Part shown: positions 23,494 through 36,430 of the stretch, in pieces
How positions within the stretch are numbered: position 1 is the stretch's first letter
Layout of the letters: each line of letters opens with the position of its first letter
Assembly (NCBI RefSeq): GCF_904849725.1
Contig: NC_058519.1
Span: 109,232,881 to 109,296,880, forward strand
Length of the DNA stretch: 64,000 nt
From: Hordeum vulgare subsp. vulgare
Lineage: Eukaryota; Streptophyta; Magnoliopsida; Poales; Poaceae
Reading direction: 5' to 3'
Notes under the pieces: model-generated
The model's input: only the letters and a program-made list of their open reading frames with translations
Told to the model about the DNA's origin: nothing
Databases searched by the model: none
Program-made: the position numbers and the translations under genes

Positions 23494-26400
23494 TGTGGGG
23501 ACCCCGACTCATGAGTCGTGATCATCGAAGCTACATGCATAGTGATCCCAGAGATCAATGCTTACTGAACACACAGAAACTGAATAACAAGAGTCTTACA
23601 TCCATTACGTACCGCTTAGCTCGAATATGGCATTTATGGTCAAGTCTTCAGATATATTGCAGCAGAAATCCTCAAATACAGCACGAACCCATGCCATCTG
23701 CCTTAACCCTTCAGACATTCTGACTGGGAAGCGTCCGAGCTCGCTCGAACGTCACCAAGATATTCTTCATCATATCCTGCTCTCTCATGCTTGGTCAATG
23801 AAATAACCAATGGCAAGCAAGCGAGTACTTTGAATGTACTCACAAGCAACCCATGTGTGTAACAAGGCAATAACAATGCATGATATATCACCAAGTAGGT
23901 AATTTGTAGAAAGCTAATTTTGAGTGCAATGTCATGATCAATCACCTTGTGAAAGCATGCATCAACAGGTTGTAGATATCCATATGAACAAGTTATAGAC
24001 ATCATCATAAGCAAGGGTTGAACATCCCATGTTCATTTATCATGTCAAGTCGTCCGACTTAACTCAAGCATCATCTTTCTCACACTATCATCTTTCTCTC
24101 TCACACACACCAAGTTTTGTAACCAATGGACGTAGCCCAAGAGCGGTCATCCAACTGTCCTTGACCATGGACACGACTATTCGAATAGTTTTACACTATG
24201 CAGAGGTTGCACACTTTACCCACAAGACACGAATCGTGGTATTTCTCACACGCGAGGTAAGTACCCGAACATTACCTTTCCCATGATGATACTAGCAAAG
24301 AAACCACTCATTGGTGACAATCCCTTGTGGTGTACATCATACGTATCATCCACGAGGGCACTGATATGTCCCAAACGTATCTATAATTTATGCTTCTTCC
24401 ATGATCTTTTGGGTGACATTGTTATATGTTTTGCTACATTTTTATATCATTTTACACATATTTGGACTAATCTACTAACTCAGTGCACCGAGTGCCAATT
24501 TCTGTTTGCTGATGTCTATTTTGCAAGGGCTTTTACCCAATTTTCTGAAGCCCGATAAAATCCATAAAAACATATATAAAAATCAGCGAAACAGAAGCTT
24601 CAGGATCACGGAAGGAGGGCCAAAGGGGGGCCAGGGGCCTCACAGGCGGCCTACTCGCGCGGCCAAGCGCTAGGTCGCGCTAGGAGGTCACTTGGATGGG
24701 CCCACCTCCTCCGGTGTCCTCCTTTGGCCTATATTTAGAGTCTCGAGAGGAAACCCTCATTGACCATCTGGAATAACGAATTTATCCATCGTTCAACGCC
24801 TCAGCGCTTCCGAGATAGGGAGCGTCACGAGACCTCTTCCCGGCACCCTGCCGGAGGGAGGATTGACCTGCGGGAGCTTCTCCACCACCATGGACGCGGA
24901 TGTGCCGTGAGTAGTTTCCCTTGGACCATGAGTCCATGACCAGTAGCTATGTGATGTCTTCTCTCCAATCTTGTGCTTCAATGGTTAGTCCTTGTGAGCT
25001 GCCCTACATGATCAAGGCATCTATGTAATTATCTTGCTATTGCTATGCTCGGTTTGTTGGGATCCAATGGATTATGAGATTATGTTCAGATTGTTATGAG
25101 TTATATATTTGATTATCCTTTTATATTATGTTCCTTAGTGATTCATGCATGTTCTTCGTTGCTTTTTATTGCTTTGTCCAAGTAGTAGATCGTAACTCCA
25201 AGAGGAAGCGTTATGCATGATTGTGGGTTTGGGCCCCTCGATGTCTAGTTTGAGTGACAGAAACATGAGACTAGGGGATGTGCTTGTTGCCACCAGGGAG
25301 AAAACAACGGTGCTTGTGACCACGGTTGCGAGGATTGATTACCTTACGCATAGTTCGTTAATGCAGTTGTCCGTTGCTTTGAGTTTACACTTTGGGTGGG
25401 GCTCACAACTTAATACCGGAGAGATGTTCTGGATAGATATCTCAAGGTGGATGATTAGTAAGTAGATGTTGATGAATAAACGGTCTACTTGTCTTGGCGT
25501 ACTGCACATTACTATTGAACCTCTAACTATCAAGGAGCATAATTAGCATTGCGATCCGATCATAATTATGTCAATTGCCCAACTGTGAATTGTTTACCCT
25601 AGAATAGTTGTTTATCGTCTTTTGGGAGAGAAACATCACTAGTGAATGTCATGTGACTCCGGTCCATATCACCATCATTGTTTACACCTCCATCATTTAC
25701 CGCTTTATTTATTTTTCTGTTGCAATCACTATTACCTCCCCGATTGTGTAAGATCCTTTGCAAACTACAAGGCGGAGAGATTGACAACCTCTCTGTACTC
25801 ATTGGGAGCAAAGTTATTTGTTGTGTGTGCAGGTCCACGTCTTCTGCTAGCGCCAGGGTAGAATACACCTACTTGTTGATCCTAGGAGTCCTCCTGGTTC
25901 GATAAACCTTACAGTCTCCGTGTAAGGGACATTGGCTGCTGACTACATCTCCACCTTCCACTTGGGGTATCCAACGAGGGGCGAAAAGTATATACATCAA
26001 CTCGTCATCAGGCACAATGGTGTGCCCGGTGTTTGTGAAAACAACTCATGGTCGCCCTTTCTTGGCACGACCCCATCTCGAGAGTGGCCACGTTACTCCC
26101 GCCACTAGTAATGCAACCTCTCTACTAGCACCAACCATATCAATCAGCAAAGCCCCGTCCCATAAGGGGTATCGTGGTTGTACATGTAAGGTTGGAGTAA
26201 TGGTCACAACTTAAACCAGTCCGATTTCGAAAACCACACACTCACTAGCCCCGGTACACCACTTCTTTCTCAAGTGGCTACCTAGCTCACACCATCTCCC
26301 TCGGACATTAGTGGTACCCGACGGGGTTTTCGCAAATCCTTTGAAATCACTTTCCTTTATCGTCACCATGCATGTTCCCATCCCATTGCATAGCAACTAC

Positions 26401-29078
26401 TAGCAACCTAACTACTTCCCACACGCATAACCCTCATAGAAGGTAGGGTCATGCTCAAGTGCAAGTGTTAACGAGGAGTTATCAGATACATCCCACTAAG
26501 GTAGTCACCGATTCAACATGATCTTATGCATCAGGACGAAGTGCTATATATGACATGCATGAAAATAGTTTCTTAGACATGGTGAAAGGGATGCTTGCCT
26601 GGTTTAGCAAAGTCTTCGAGGGCTTCATGATCTTCCCGCCAACTCCGAGCACTTCATATACTTCGTCAACTATCGTCTCAAACAATCATGGTAAGCCACA
26701 CAACAAGCAGAAAAACAAGTGCTCTATAAATTGGAGTTTTATTTTTCTTGGACATATCTGGGCATAAGAAAAATTCCTAAAGTCTGTTCTAAGGGATTTG
26801 GACCATTAGAGAATTTTGAACGATGGAAAGGGAGGCGTTAGTGGTCCCACAAGAAGTCTACAAAGAATATTCTCCTAAAAATGAGTGGAGGCATTCATCT
26901 GATAGGGCGTGATTTTTGAAACATTTAGGAAGTGGTTTCAGTGGATTTGGAGTTGATATGAATTCCCTACAGATTTACTAAGATGAAATAAATGGAAATG
27001 CGGCTATTTGTTTGGCCTAGTAGAAAGAGTGCATGGCAAAAATGTTCACCTAGGCTAGAAAAATAGAGCATAATTTTAGAGTCGTCTAGAAATTGGAATC
27101 ACTCCATTTTGAGTTGATTTGAGCTCTATGGAAATTTTGCAAGATGGGGTTTGAAATATTCAAATTCAAATTTGAATAGTAATACTATAGAAAATTTATC
27201 TGGAAAAATGTGCAATGCACATATTTGGATAGCACTTGATTTTAGAATCAAGTCAGAATTCGAATCATTGAATTTGGACTTTATATTAATTTACTGTGGA
27301 TTTTTGACTCTATTAGAAAAATAAAAAGGGAAAGGATTTTTACGAAGGACTAAACGACGCCCAGGCGCTAGATAAGAGATGGGACGGCCCAGTGGCTCGG
27401 TTGGGCTACTAAGGGCAGCACCAAACACGTATTCCAAGAAATATGTAACCACAACGGAGGACGCGGGAACACGCGGAGCCGCTTCCACTTAAAGGCGCCA
27501 CGACCCGCTCGACAGTGACCCGACTCCGATGGCTGGCCGACAGGTGGGGTGCCGGTGAAAGATTCATCTCCCTCCTCCTGCTCATGCAAAGGAGAGGCAG
27601 GGGGTTTGAGAGCGCGTCAGTGCTCGCTCCTCTGGCCACCTCCGGCGAGGCCTCGCACGCTGGTGGCATCGGGAGGCCACGCCGCACCCGTTCCTGCGCC
27701 GAGTGCGTGCAGGGGAAGGCTGCAGAGACGTCAACATAGATGACTGTGGGAGAGGTTGTCAGCTACCATTGGTTCGAGCGCAAGGCGTTCCTCGAGAAGA
27801 ATGACATCATTGGGGGGGGGGGGGCTTCGCAAGGGGCTAGAAGGGGAACTGTGGAAGGGGTCAAAAGGTGGTTTTTACCAAATCACTAGAAGGTGTTTGA
27901 TGCTTTTTGGGCTAGCTAAAATGCTTTTCTTGCCATGAAACTTAACAGGATCAAATAGTGGTGATAAATAAGCCTATCCACTAGTTTTGAGATTTGCTGG
28001 AGAAAATCTCCAACATAAACTTGAAAAACCATAGAAATGGGTAGAAATGGTTTTCTCCTTATAAACCCATGCAAATTAATTCCCACTAATGCACCTCTTG
28101 GTGTGGTGCCATTATTTGAGTATTAGAGCATGCCCAAAAAGTTGGGATCAATTGAAAAAACTTCACAATGTAAAATCCCCCAATTCTAGAAATGAGTAGA
28201 AGAGGTTTTGAGGGGTTTTGGACAGGTTCATTTATTCTCCTTGATGCACCACTTGGTTTGGATGCATTATTAGGGTATTGTAACATGTCCACAAAATTTG
28301 AGCACAAATGGAGACACTTGGCATTGTATAGTTGCTCAAATTTGTTTCTGGGCACAGAGGGTTTTGGGATATTTAGGTGAATCAAATCAACTTGGATTGA
28401 GATGAAACTTGGCAAGATCATCACATGCGTGGTGTGTGACTTTCTATATTTTCTTGTATTTTATTTAGAATATTTCTTGTAGAAATATTTCAAAATCTTG
28501 AAATAGTCAGAAAGGATTTTGAAGGGTTTGGTCCAATATTTCGAACATGACCATGTGTTAAAATCTTATATATGGAAAATATATGTCCACTGAGCTTCCC
28601 TAATTTTTCTCAAATAGTTTAGAAACAAGAAAACTATTTTTTCTTCATAAAAGACCATTTCTGGCCTCAGAATGAGGCATTTAAATAGAATAGGAAAATA
28701 AACTTCTAAAATAATATTTTTGAGATTTTGTGAATTCTTTTTTATAATAGGATCCAAATAAAATATTTGGGTCAAAAAAATTCTCCTACTTTGAGGACTT
28801 GCAGTACAAACCTTAAACGAGGGGATTTTGAAAGCTTAAATCGAGTAAAATATTTTTGGTAGAAAATAATATTTTGTAAAAATTAGTTTCAGGTCCTATA
28901 CACATGGTATGGTCATTAGGCAAATACTTGGGGAAATGAGGTGAGTCTAAAGAGTAGAAGGGAGTTTTGTGATTTAAAACACAAGCAAACAACAATCGGT
29001 TCAAGCATCACACAGAAAAAGTTTTAGTTGATCCTAATTTTTTAGCTATGTTAACTTAGCAAAGTAAGGAAAAACACA
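23494..29078 (-). repeat. 3' LTR of C1, interrupted by a solo LTR
   Basis: On + it begins TGTGGGGACCCCGACTCATG and matches the right copy from 32985 over at least 2.4 kb (for example the GAATAACAAGAGTCTTACAT block at 23582 and 33072). The right end is placed at AAAAACACA (29078) because a purine tract follows in element orientation; this border is a guess to within about 100 bp. G-run at 27810-27824. Confidence 0.7.
24362..26010 (+). mobile_element. Solo LTR in C1, with target duplication GGCAC
   Basis: 1649 bp, TGATATGTCCCAAACG...CTCGTCATCA. GGCAC occurs directly before (24357-24361) and after (26011-26015), and C1 LTR sequence continues across it exactly as in the uninterrupted copy at 33860. 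This is the expected product of LTR-LTR recombination. The ends are Athila-like, but the family differs from A1, A4 and A5. TATATTTA at 24730-24737 is a weak TATA candidate; a GC-rich imperfect hairpin is at 24622-24725. Confidence 0.88.
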
Positions 29079-29130
29079 AGGTGTGAAATACCTACCCCCT
29101 TACTAGAATCCCATCCCCGAGATCCCTAGG

Positions 29131-29700
29131 CTAGGCATTGAAGAGATGCAAAAAAATGGGTATAAGATAGTCTTCACGTTCCCATGTTGCTCCTTCTTTG
29201 ATGTGATTGCTCCAGTGGATCTTGAAGTACTTGATGATACAACTATGAGTGCATTATTGGCTTCGTTTTTAGGGTGAGCGGAGTTCTTGCAATATGATAG
29301 GCTTGATTAAGGGTCAAGGGCTTGGTAATCGAGGTTCGGGCAAGTGTGTGGTTTGCGTGTGTATTCCAAAGTCAGAATAAAAGACAAAGTAGTGTGTCTC
29401 AGTGTTGGTCTGGGATTGCTCACGTTGGTTAGTGATATCTAGATGTCTCGTGTTAGAATAGGAAGGTCAAGGCTTTGGTGTAGTTCCCCGTTGACGAGGG
29501 GGGGGGGTCCTTGACTTCCTTAAAGCAGGTGATCTTCAGTTGTTGGTGGTCTTCTTCCTTGAGAGTGTCAACATAAGCTTGAGATCTCCAGTTTGAGTAG
29601 TTGCCCAGGTATGTCATTCATTCGTCTTTGGCCATACGCTCTTCATCGTCACGGGCACACATCGTCAGCATGTCTTCGAGTGTTTGGCCTTCTAGCCTCT
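29131..29700 (-). pseudogene. C1 integrase/chromodomain remnant
   Basis: On the - strand, WSNHIKEGATWERED (about 29170-29215), preceded by KYFKIH and followed by LHLFNA and a stop (29131-29133), is the typical end of a chromovirus chromodomain (W..H...EATWE.ED). Upstream, LEDMLTMCARD at about 29650-29690 resembles the QTLEDMLR segment of the integrase core. Between them the frame is broken by stops. This is what places C1 with the chromoviruses (Tekay/Del-like). Non-functional. Confidence 0.65.
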
Positions 29701-32700
29701 TCGTAGTTACTTGCGAAAAAAGTTCTCGGTTGGGTATCGTCCATAAGATTAAGCTTAGAGGCACGGTGTTTAAAATGGGTCCTACCATCTAGGAAAGTTT
29801 TAAGGGCCCTAGATGAGCTGGCTACCCAAAGGTATAGACCAACCAACCAATCCCAAGGTCTGAGGCTTTGCAAGTGGGGTGAACTTCCTTTGACAGGGGT
29901 TTCACCATGGTCGAGTAGGGACTCGCGTTCTCGACTGGACAAAAAGGGCTCTTTGATTTCTCTTGATGTACAAAGGCTTCATCGTGCTTGAATTTCAACG
30001 CTTCTTGACATACTTGATGAAGCCGATAGAGGAGTGGTGGTTGACTCCTATTGCTTCTTCTTCATCGTCGCGGTCACTCGGTTGTGGTGGTTCTTCACCT
30101 TACTTGGGTAGGATTGTCTTCTAGTGCTTGGAGGGTGCTTCAAGGAGTCAATCTTCTTCAAGGTAAAATCTTGCACTTGAGAGGCATGGCGATTAGGGTT
30201 TCTCGGGCTTATCCAAATAGGACTAAGTTGCTTCTCACTTTTCTTGGATAAATAAGCTTGTCATCCATGAGGACAACACCATATTCCTCCAATCATCACA
30301 CAAGCATTATGCTCATGGGATGTGTGAGAGGAGCGGGTACTTGTCCTGGATGGTCACTTGCCTAGGGGTTTAGTGGTGGTCGAGGTGGAGTATTGGCCAT
30401 AGTCTAACAACTTAGAGCCATGGCCAATGGTCACAGTCTGGCCATTCCATGGCTAGGTAAAGCTTCGGGTTTTCAAGGAACTTAGGATGTGAGTGAACGT
30501 TTACCATCTTATCCTTGAGCACACTTACTTAGATGCCAATAGCCCTACCTAATCCTCCTAACAGAATCATCCAATTTCATAAAAGGTACCACGTCATATA
30601 AGTCAACCCCAACATCACTTATGCTACTCAACTCCATGGTTTGAGAGAAGGACTAAACCAAAACCTCATAAGTATGCTATAACTAGCTCATGCATATCCC
30701 TACGTAAAAATCCTCGGGAAGCATACAAGCTACCAAGCTTGACTACTATACTACAATCCAAGCGCTTAGTAAAATTATCCAAGGTCTAAGGTACCGCATT
30801 TCTAAGCTAAGGGAACACGTATTATACCAATCCAAGATCTTGTTTCCTTCCTACAAATCCAATCAAGTGGTTCACCAATCCCATCAATCATCACTTGACC
30901 CATCACTCCTACAAATCCAATATCGATGGGGTTCTACCTAATCACCTAGGGTCCTATTTAATTCACATATCATTGCAAGGACTATATCATAGTATATCCA
31001 CCAACTTTCAATACCATGACCACCTAAACTCCAAGGTTAAGCTTATGTGGATACTTAAATCATCCCTAACATCATCCAATTACCTGTACTTGTCATCCAC
31101 CGAGAAACATGGTATCATGATCGAGATCATCGGATTAAATCCAATTCTCATGCCGAACAAGAACTCTTACTTGCTACTCCAAGTCATTATTAATCCATGA
31201 CCGCTACTTGACAAAGTCAATTTATTATACCACCAAGAGTTTTAGCTCGTAATCATAATCGTTCTAGTGAATCCAACTTACTCTAGGAATATGTAGGTTA
31301 TGCTACTTTATCAGCTTATTCCACCAAGTTCCCCTACCAACTTAAAGGTCTTACGATCCACTAAGAGAATCTAGCTACATCCGCGAGACTCTCACTGTAG
31401 TCACCTCAAATCATTGGCTACAGGTCTATACCCTTAGAACAATCCTTCCTATGGCATCAAGATCCTGGTGCCAGCTTAAGAATGAAGGATACTTGTTCAT
31501 TGTGATCACTTGTTCCATAATGAACTTAGTGCTAAGCAGGGGTTATCGAGGCTGAACGAGTGCTCTGGAAAATCCGTGTATTAAACACATGATCAGAGGT
31601 TTGAGCTGGGGAAGCTTGTGAGGTTTAGGTTGGTCTAGGGAGGGTATCTTGAGGGAGAAGCATAAAGCTATGAGGTTGTGTCTGGTTGAGCACGTCATAG
31701 TCAGAGTCGTCAGTGTTAGTTGTCTATCAAGGTGGATCCTTGGTGCATCTTGTCCTGCTGATCTTCAGTTGTTGAGAAAGGTGAGGGGGAGAAGATTAGC
31801 ATAGAGGGGAGTGCCTAAAGGGGTGGTATAGTGCAAGTGCAATGAAACAAGTGCTGAAATGCCAAACACAAACATCAAGATGATGCACGTGACATAGTCG
31901 CGTACTTATTGCCTAGGGCAAAAGTGCGACTTATATCAAGGCACAAACAGGCAAAACAAGCGACACACAATATGCTTCCATTCGAACCATCACACGAACT
32001 CGACTTCACATAGGGGATACACGACTAATCCTACCCTAGGGGTTCTCGGACTAACAGTCGTGCTTGCTTCATATCTGAGAGAGGAGTCCGCTCTATCTTC
32101 TGGGTCCTCTTCAGGCATCGCTATGTCTTTCATTGTTGTTCGTCAAAAAAATTTCGGGTTGATCCTGAATAATCTCCGATGACTTACTTTTGGTAAGGTG
32201 ACGATGAACGTGGTTCCTCATGGTTTTCATTGACTCGGTCTTCTGTTGTCTTTGTGATCCTGTCGATGTATCCTTGTCTTCCAAGGCATCAAGTGTTCCA
32301 AGTGGACGATCCTTTACGCAATGACATGGACAAGACATGATAGAGTTCCGACTTGTGAGTTACGTTGATGACAATATCGAACCAAGAGCGGGGGATGAAG
32401 ATAACTGTTTTCCTGCTCACTATGGTGAGGCGGACGAAATGGCGAGGTTCTCATCCACCCGCGGTTGTTGACACAACAATGGTAAGGACGGAGTCACTCT
32501 ATTAGCGATGCATACCATGATCTTGCATATCTTATGTCCTAATCGTCGTAGGTCAAGGTTGCATCACTCTGGGATAGCGTCGAGGGTGTCACCATCTTCG
32601 GGGTCTTGGTGCCGCCATTCCTCGAGAAGGTAGCTTCTCTTGGTGTCGTCTTGTCACAACATTGTCAACCCTGTCCTCCAAGTATGTGGGTGATTGTTTG

Positions 32701-32968
32701 GCAAGGTCGCTTTTTTCCACTAGGATTTCAAGGAATCCAGTGGTTAGGGGCATAAGGATGCTAGCAACTGTTTGCAAATTTATGAAAAGTAGATGAGGAG
32801 AGCCAAGAGAAAAAGGGTGGAAGTGCTAAGGCAAGAAACTTCGCTTCCTTTGAAAATATAGGAGAGGTGAGAAAGATATATGTTTTGTAAGTGGTTCGAA
32901 AGGTCTATAAAAATAGCTTTGTCCTAACTAACGTCTGTGCTAACAAAGGGCTTCCTACAGTCAGGATG
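29701..32968 (-). other. Degraded C1 internal region
   Basis: About 3.3 kb between the integrase remnant and the primer site. Short open frames on the - strand at 32111-32338 and 32589-32777 are where gag should lie, but I recognise no gag motif, protease or RT. The stretch 30490-31500 is composed of short phrases without coding structure. Either strongly decayed or internally deleted. Confidence 0.45.
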
Positions 32969-32980
32969 GCTCGGATACCA
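32969..32980 (-). promoter_or_regulatory. C1 primer-binding site (tRNA-Met type)
   Basis: On the - strand TGGTATCCGAGC, four bases after the LTR end; close to TGGTATCAGAGC, complementary to the 3' end of initiator tRNA-Met. One or two changes from the usual form. It fixes the orientation of C1. Confidence 0.65.
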
Positions 32981-32984
32981 GCTG

Positions 32985-35474
32985 TGTGAGAACCCCAACT
33001 CATGAGTCGCGATCTCCAAAGGTACGTGCACAGTGATCCCCATGATCAATGCTCACTAAATACACATAAACTGAATAACAAGAGTCTTACATCCATTACG
33101 TACCGTTTAGCTGGAATATGTCATTTATGGCCAAGTCTTCATATATATTGGATCACAAATCTTCAAAGATAGCACGAACCCATTCCATCAGCCTTAACCC
33201 TTCATGCATCCTGACTGGGAAGCGTCCGAGATCGCTGTGACTTCACCAAGATATTCTTCATCATATTATGTTATATCATGCCTGGTCAATGAAATAACTA
33301 GTGGTAAGCCAGTGAGTACTTTGAATGTACTCGCAAGCAACCCATTTGTGGAACAAGGCAATAACAATGCATGATACAACACTTAGTAGGTAATTTACAT
33401 AAAGCTAATTTTGAGTGCAGTGTCATGATCAATCAGTTTGTGAAAGCATGCATCAACATGTTGTAGATATCCATACGAACAAGTTATAGACATCATCATA
33501 AGCAAGGGTTTGAACATCCCATGTTCATGTATCATGTCAAGTCATATGACTTAACTCAACTATCATCTTTCTCTCTCACACACACACCAAGTTTTGTAAC
33601 CAATGGATATAGCCCAAGAGCGGTCATCCAACTGTCTTTGACCGTGGACACGGCTATTCCAATAGTTGTCCACTATGCATAGGTTGCACACTTTAGCCAC
33701 AAGACTCGGGAAACTTCCGTGTCAAGACACGACCTGCGGTATTTCTCACACCCAAGGTAAGTACCCGAACATTACCTTTCCCATGACGATACTAGCAAAG
33801 AAACCACTCATTGGTGACAATCCCTCATGGTGTACATCATACGTATCATCCACGAGGGCACGCAACGGTGTGCCCGATGTGTGTGAAAACATCCCATGGC
33901 CCCCTTTCTTGGCACGGATCCATCTCGAGAGTGACCACATCACTCCTGCCACTAGTAATGCAACCTCTCTACTAGCACCAACCATAGTAATCAATGAAGC
34001 CCCGTCCCATAAGGGGTATCGTGGTTGTACATGCAAGGTTGGAGTAACGGTCGCAACTTAAACCAATCCGATTTCAAAAACCACACACTCACTAGCCTCC
34101 GTACACCACTCCTTTCTCAAGTGGCTACCTAGCTCACACCATCTCCCTCGGGCATTAGTGGGACCCGACGGGGTTTTTGTAATCCTTTGAAAGCACTTTC
34201 CTGTATCGTCACCATGCATGTTCCCATACCATTGCATAGCAACTACTAGCAACCTAACTATTTTCCACCCGCAGAACCCTTATAGGGTAGGGTCATGCTC
34301 AAGTGCAAATGTGGGCTAGAAGTTATCAGTTACATTCCACTGAGGTAGTCACCGATTCAACATGATCTTATGCATCAGAACGAAGTGCTATATATGACAT
34401 GCATGAAAATAGTTTCTTAGACATGGTCAAAGGGTTGCTTGCCTGCTTCATCAAAGTCTTCAAGGGCTTCACAAGCTTCCCTTCCAATTCCGAGCACTTC
34501 GTCTACTTCATCAACCATCAGCGAAAACAACCATGATAAGCCACACAACAAGCAGAAAAACAAGTGCTCTATAAATGGGAGTTTTATTTTTCTTGGACAT
34601 CTCTAGTCATAAGAAAAATTCCTAAAGTTTGTTCTAAGGGATTTGGACCATCGGAGAATTTTGAACGGTGGAAAGGGAGGCATTGGTGGCCCCACAAGTA
34701 GTCTACACAAAATATTCTCTTAAAAATGAGTGAAGGCATTCATGTGATAGGGCTTGATTTTTGAAACATTTAGGAAGTGGTTTCACTGCATTTGGAGTTC
34801 ATATGAACTCCCTAGAGATTTACTAAGATGAAATAAATGGAAATGGGGATATTTATTTGGCCTAGCAGAAATAGTGTGTGAGAAAAATGTTCACCTAGGC
34901 TAGAAAAATAGAGCATAATTTTAGAGTCATCTCGAAATTGGAATCACTCCCTTTGGAGTTGATTTGAGCTCTCTAGGATTTTTGCAAGATGGGGTTTGAA
35001 ATATTCAAATTCAAATTTGAATAATAATACTATAGAAAATGCCTCTCAAAAAATGTGCAACGCACATATTTGGATAGCACTTGATTTTTAAAATCTAGTA
35101 GGAATTTTAATCATTGAATTTGGACTTTATATGAATTTACTATGGATTTTTAACTCTATCAGAAAAACAAAAAGGGAAAGGATTTTTACAAAGGAGATGC
35201 CGAGGCGCTAGATAGGAGATGGGTCGGCCCAGTGGCTCGGTCGGGCAGGTGAGGGCAGCGCCGAAAGTTCTCCAGGAAATATGTAACCACAACGAAGGAG
35301 GCGGGAATAGGCGGAGTCACTTCCACTTAACGGTGCTAGGGCCCACTCGAGAGTGACCCGACCCCGATGGCTAGCCGACAAGTGGAGCCCCGGCCACAGA
35401 TTCATCTCCCTCCTCCCGCTCACGCAGAGCAGAGGCACGGGAGTTTGAGAGCGCGCCGATGCTCGCTTATCTGG
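32985..35474 (-). repeat. 5' LTR of C1, truncated by S1
   Basis: Starts on + with TGTGAGAACCCCAACTCATG. Uninterrupted counterpart of 23494-27637 (solo LTR excluded). The matching sequence stops at TCTGG (35470-35474), where S1 begins. The two C1 LTR copies differ by many substitutions and small indels, so C1 is older than S1. Confidence 0.75.
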
Positions 35475-36430
35475 TGAAAGTACGTGGATGTCTCCTAGAG
35501 GGGGGGGGGGGTGGATAGGCGCTTTAAAATAATTACGGTTTAGGCTTGAACAAATGCGGAATAAAACTAACGGTTAATTTGTCAAGCACAAAACCTAAAA
35601 CAACTAGGCTCAACTATGTGCACTAACAACTTATGCTAAGCAAGATAAACAACTAAGTGATAGAAAGATATATGACAAGAAACAATATGGCTATCACAAA
35701 GTAAAGTGCATAAGTAAAGGGTTCAGATAAGAGATAACCGAGGCATGCAAAGATGATGATGTATCCCGAAGTTCATACCCTTGCGGATGCTAATCTCCGT
35801 TGGAGCGGTGTGGAGGCACAATGCTCCCCAAGATGCCACTAAGGCCAACGTAATCTCCTCACGCCCTTGCACAATGCAAGATGCCGTGATTCCACTAAGG
35901 GACCCTTGAGGGCGCTCACCGAACCCGAACAAACAAGGTTGGGGCAATATCCACAACTTAATTGGAGGTTCCCAACAACACCACGAAGCTTCACCACAAT
36001 GGCATATGGCTTCGAGGTGACCACAAATGCTCGGGGCAATCTCCACAACTTAATTGGAGACCCCGATGCTTGCCCGGAGCTTTACACCACAATGATTGAG
36101 CTCCGAGGAACCACCAAGCTTCCAGGGGTACCAAGTGATATGCCTCAAACGTATCGACTTTTCCAAACACTTTTTCTAATGTTTTGGCCTCATTCTTGCA
36201 TGATTTGGATGAAACTAACCCGGACTGACGTTGTTTTCAGCAGAGCTGTTTGTATGGTTTTCTTGTGCGCAGGAAAATAGATATTTAGACGTCCCAGAAA
36301 ATTCCCATAAAAATAGAGAAAATCCACGCACCGGGAGGAACCATGGGCCAAAAGATGGGCCAGAGGGGAGCCACAGGGTCCCCAGGCGACCTGCTGGCGC
36401 GGCCTGCCCCCTGGCCGCGCCAGGAGGGCG

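Larger units (their letters stand above)
23494..35474 (-). mobile_element. C1: chromovirus-like Gypsy element with very long LTRs
   Basis: Direct repeats at 23494-29078 and 32985-35474 bracket a degraded internal region. In - orientation: 5' LTR on the right, primer site at 32969-32980, broken coding region, chromodomain-like integrase end at 29131, 3' LTR on the left. After removing the solo LTR at 24362-26010 the left LTR is about 3.9 kb. The right LTR is cut at 35474 by S1 and must continue beyond S1. The internal region is only about 3.9 kb, too short for complete gag-pol. Confidence 0.75.

Noticed and set aside
33666..34061. Open frame of 131 codons, partly repeated at 26017-26214
   Set aside because: Antisense in the C1 LTR; broken in the other copy by the solo LTR and by substitutions.
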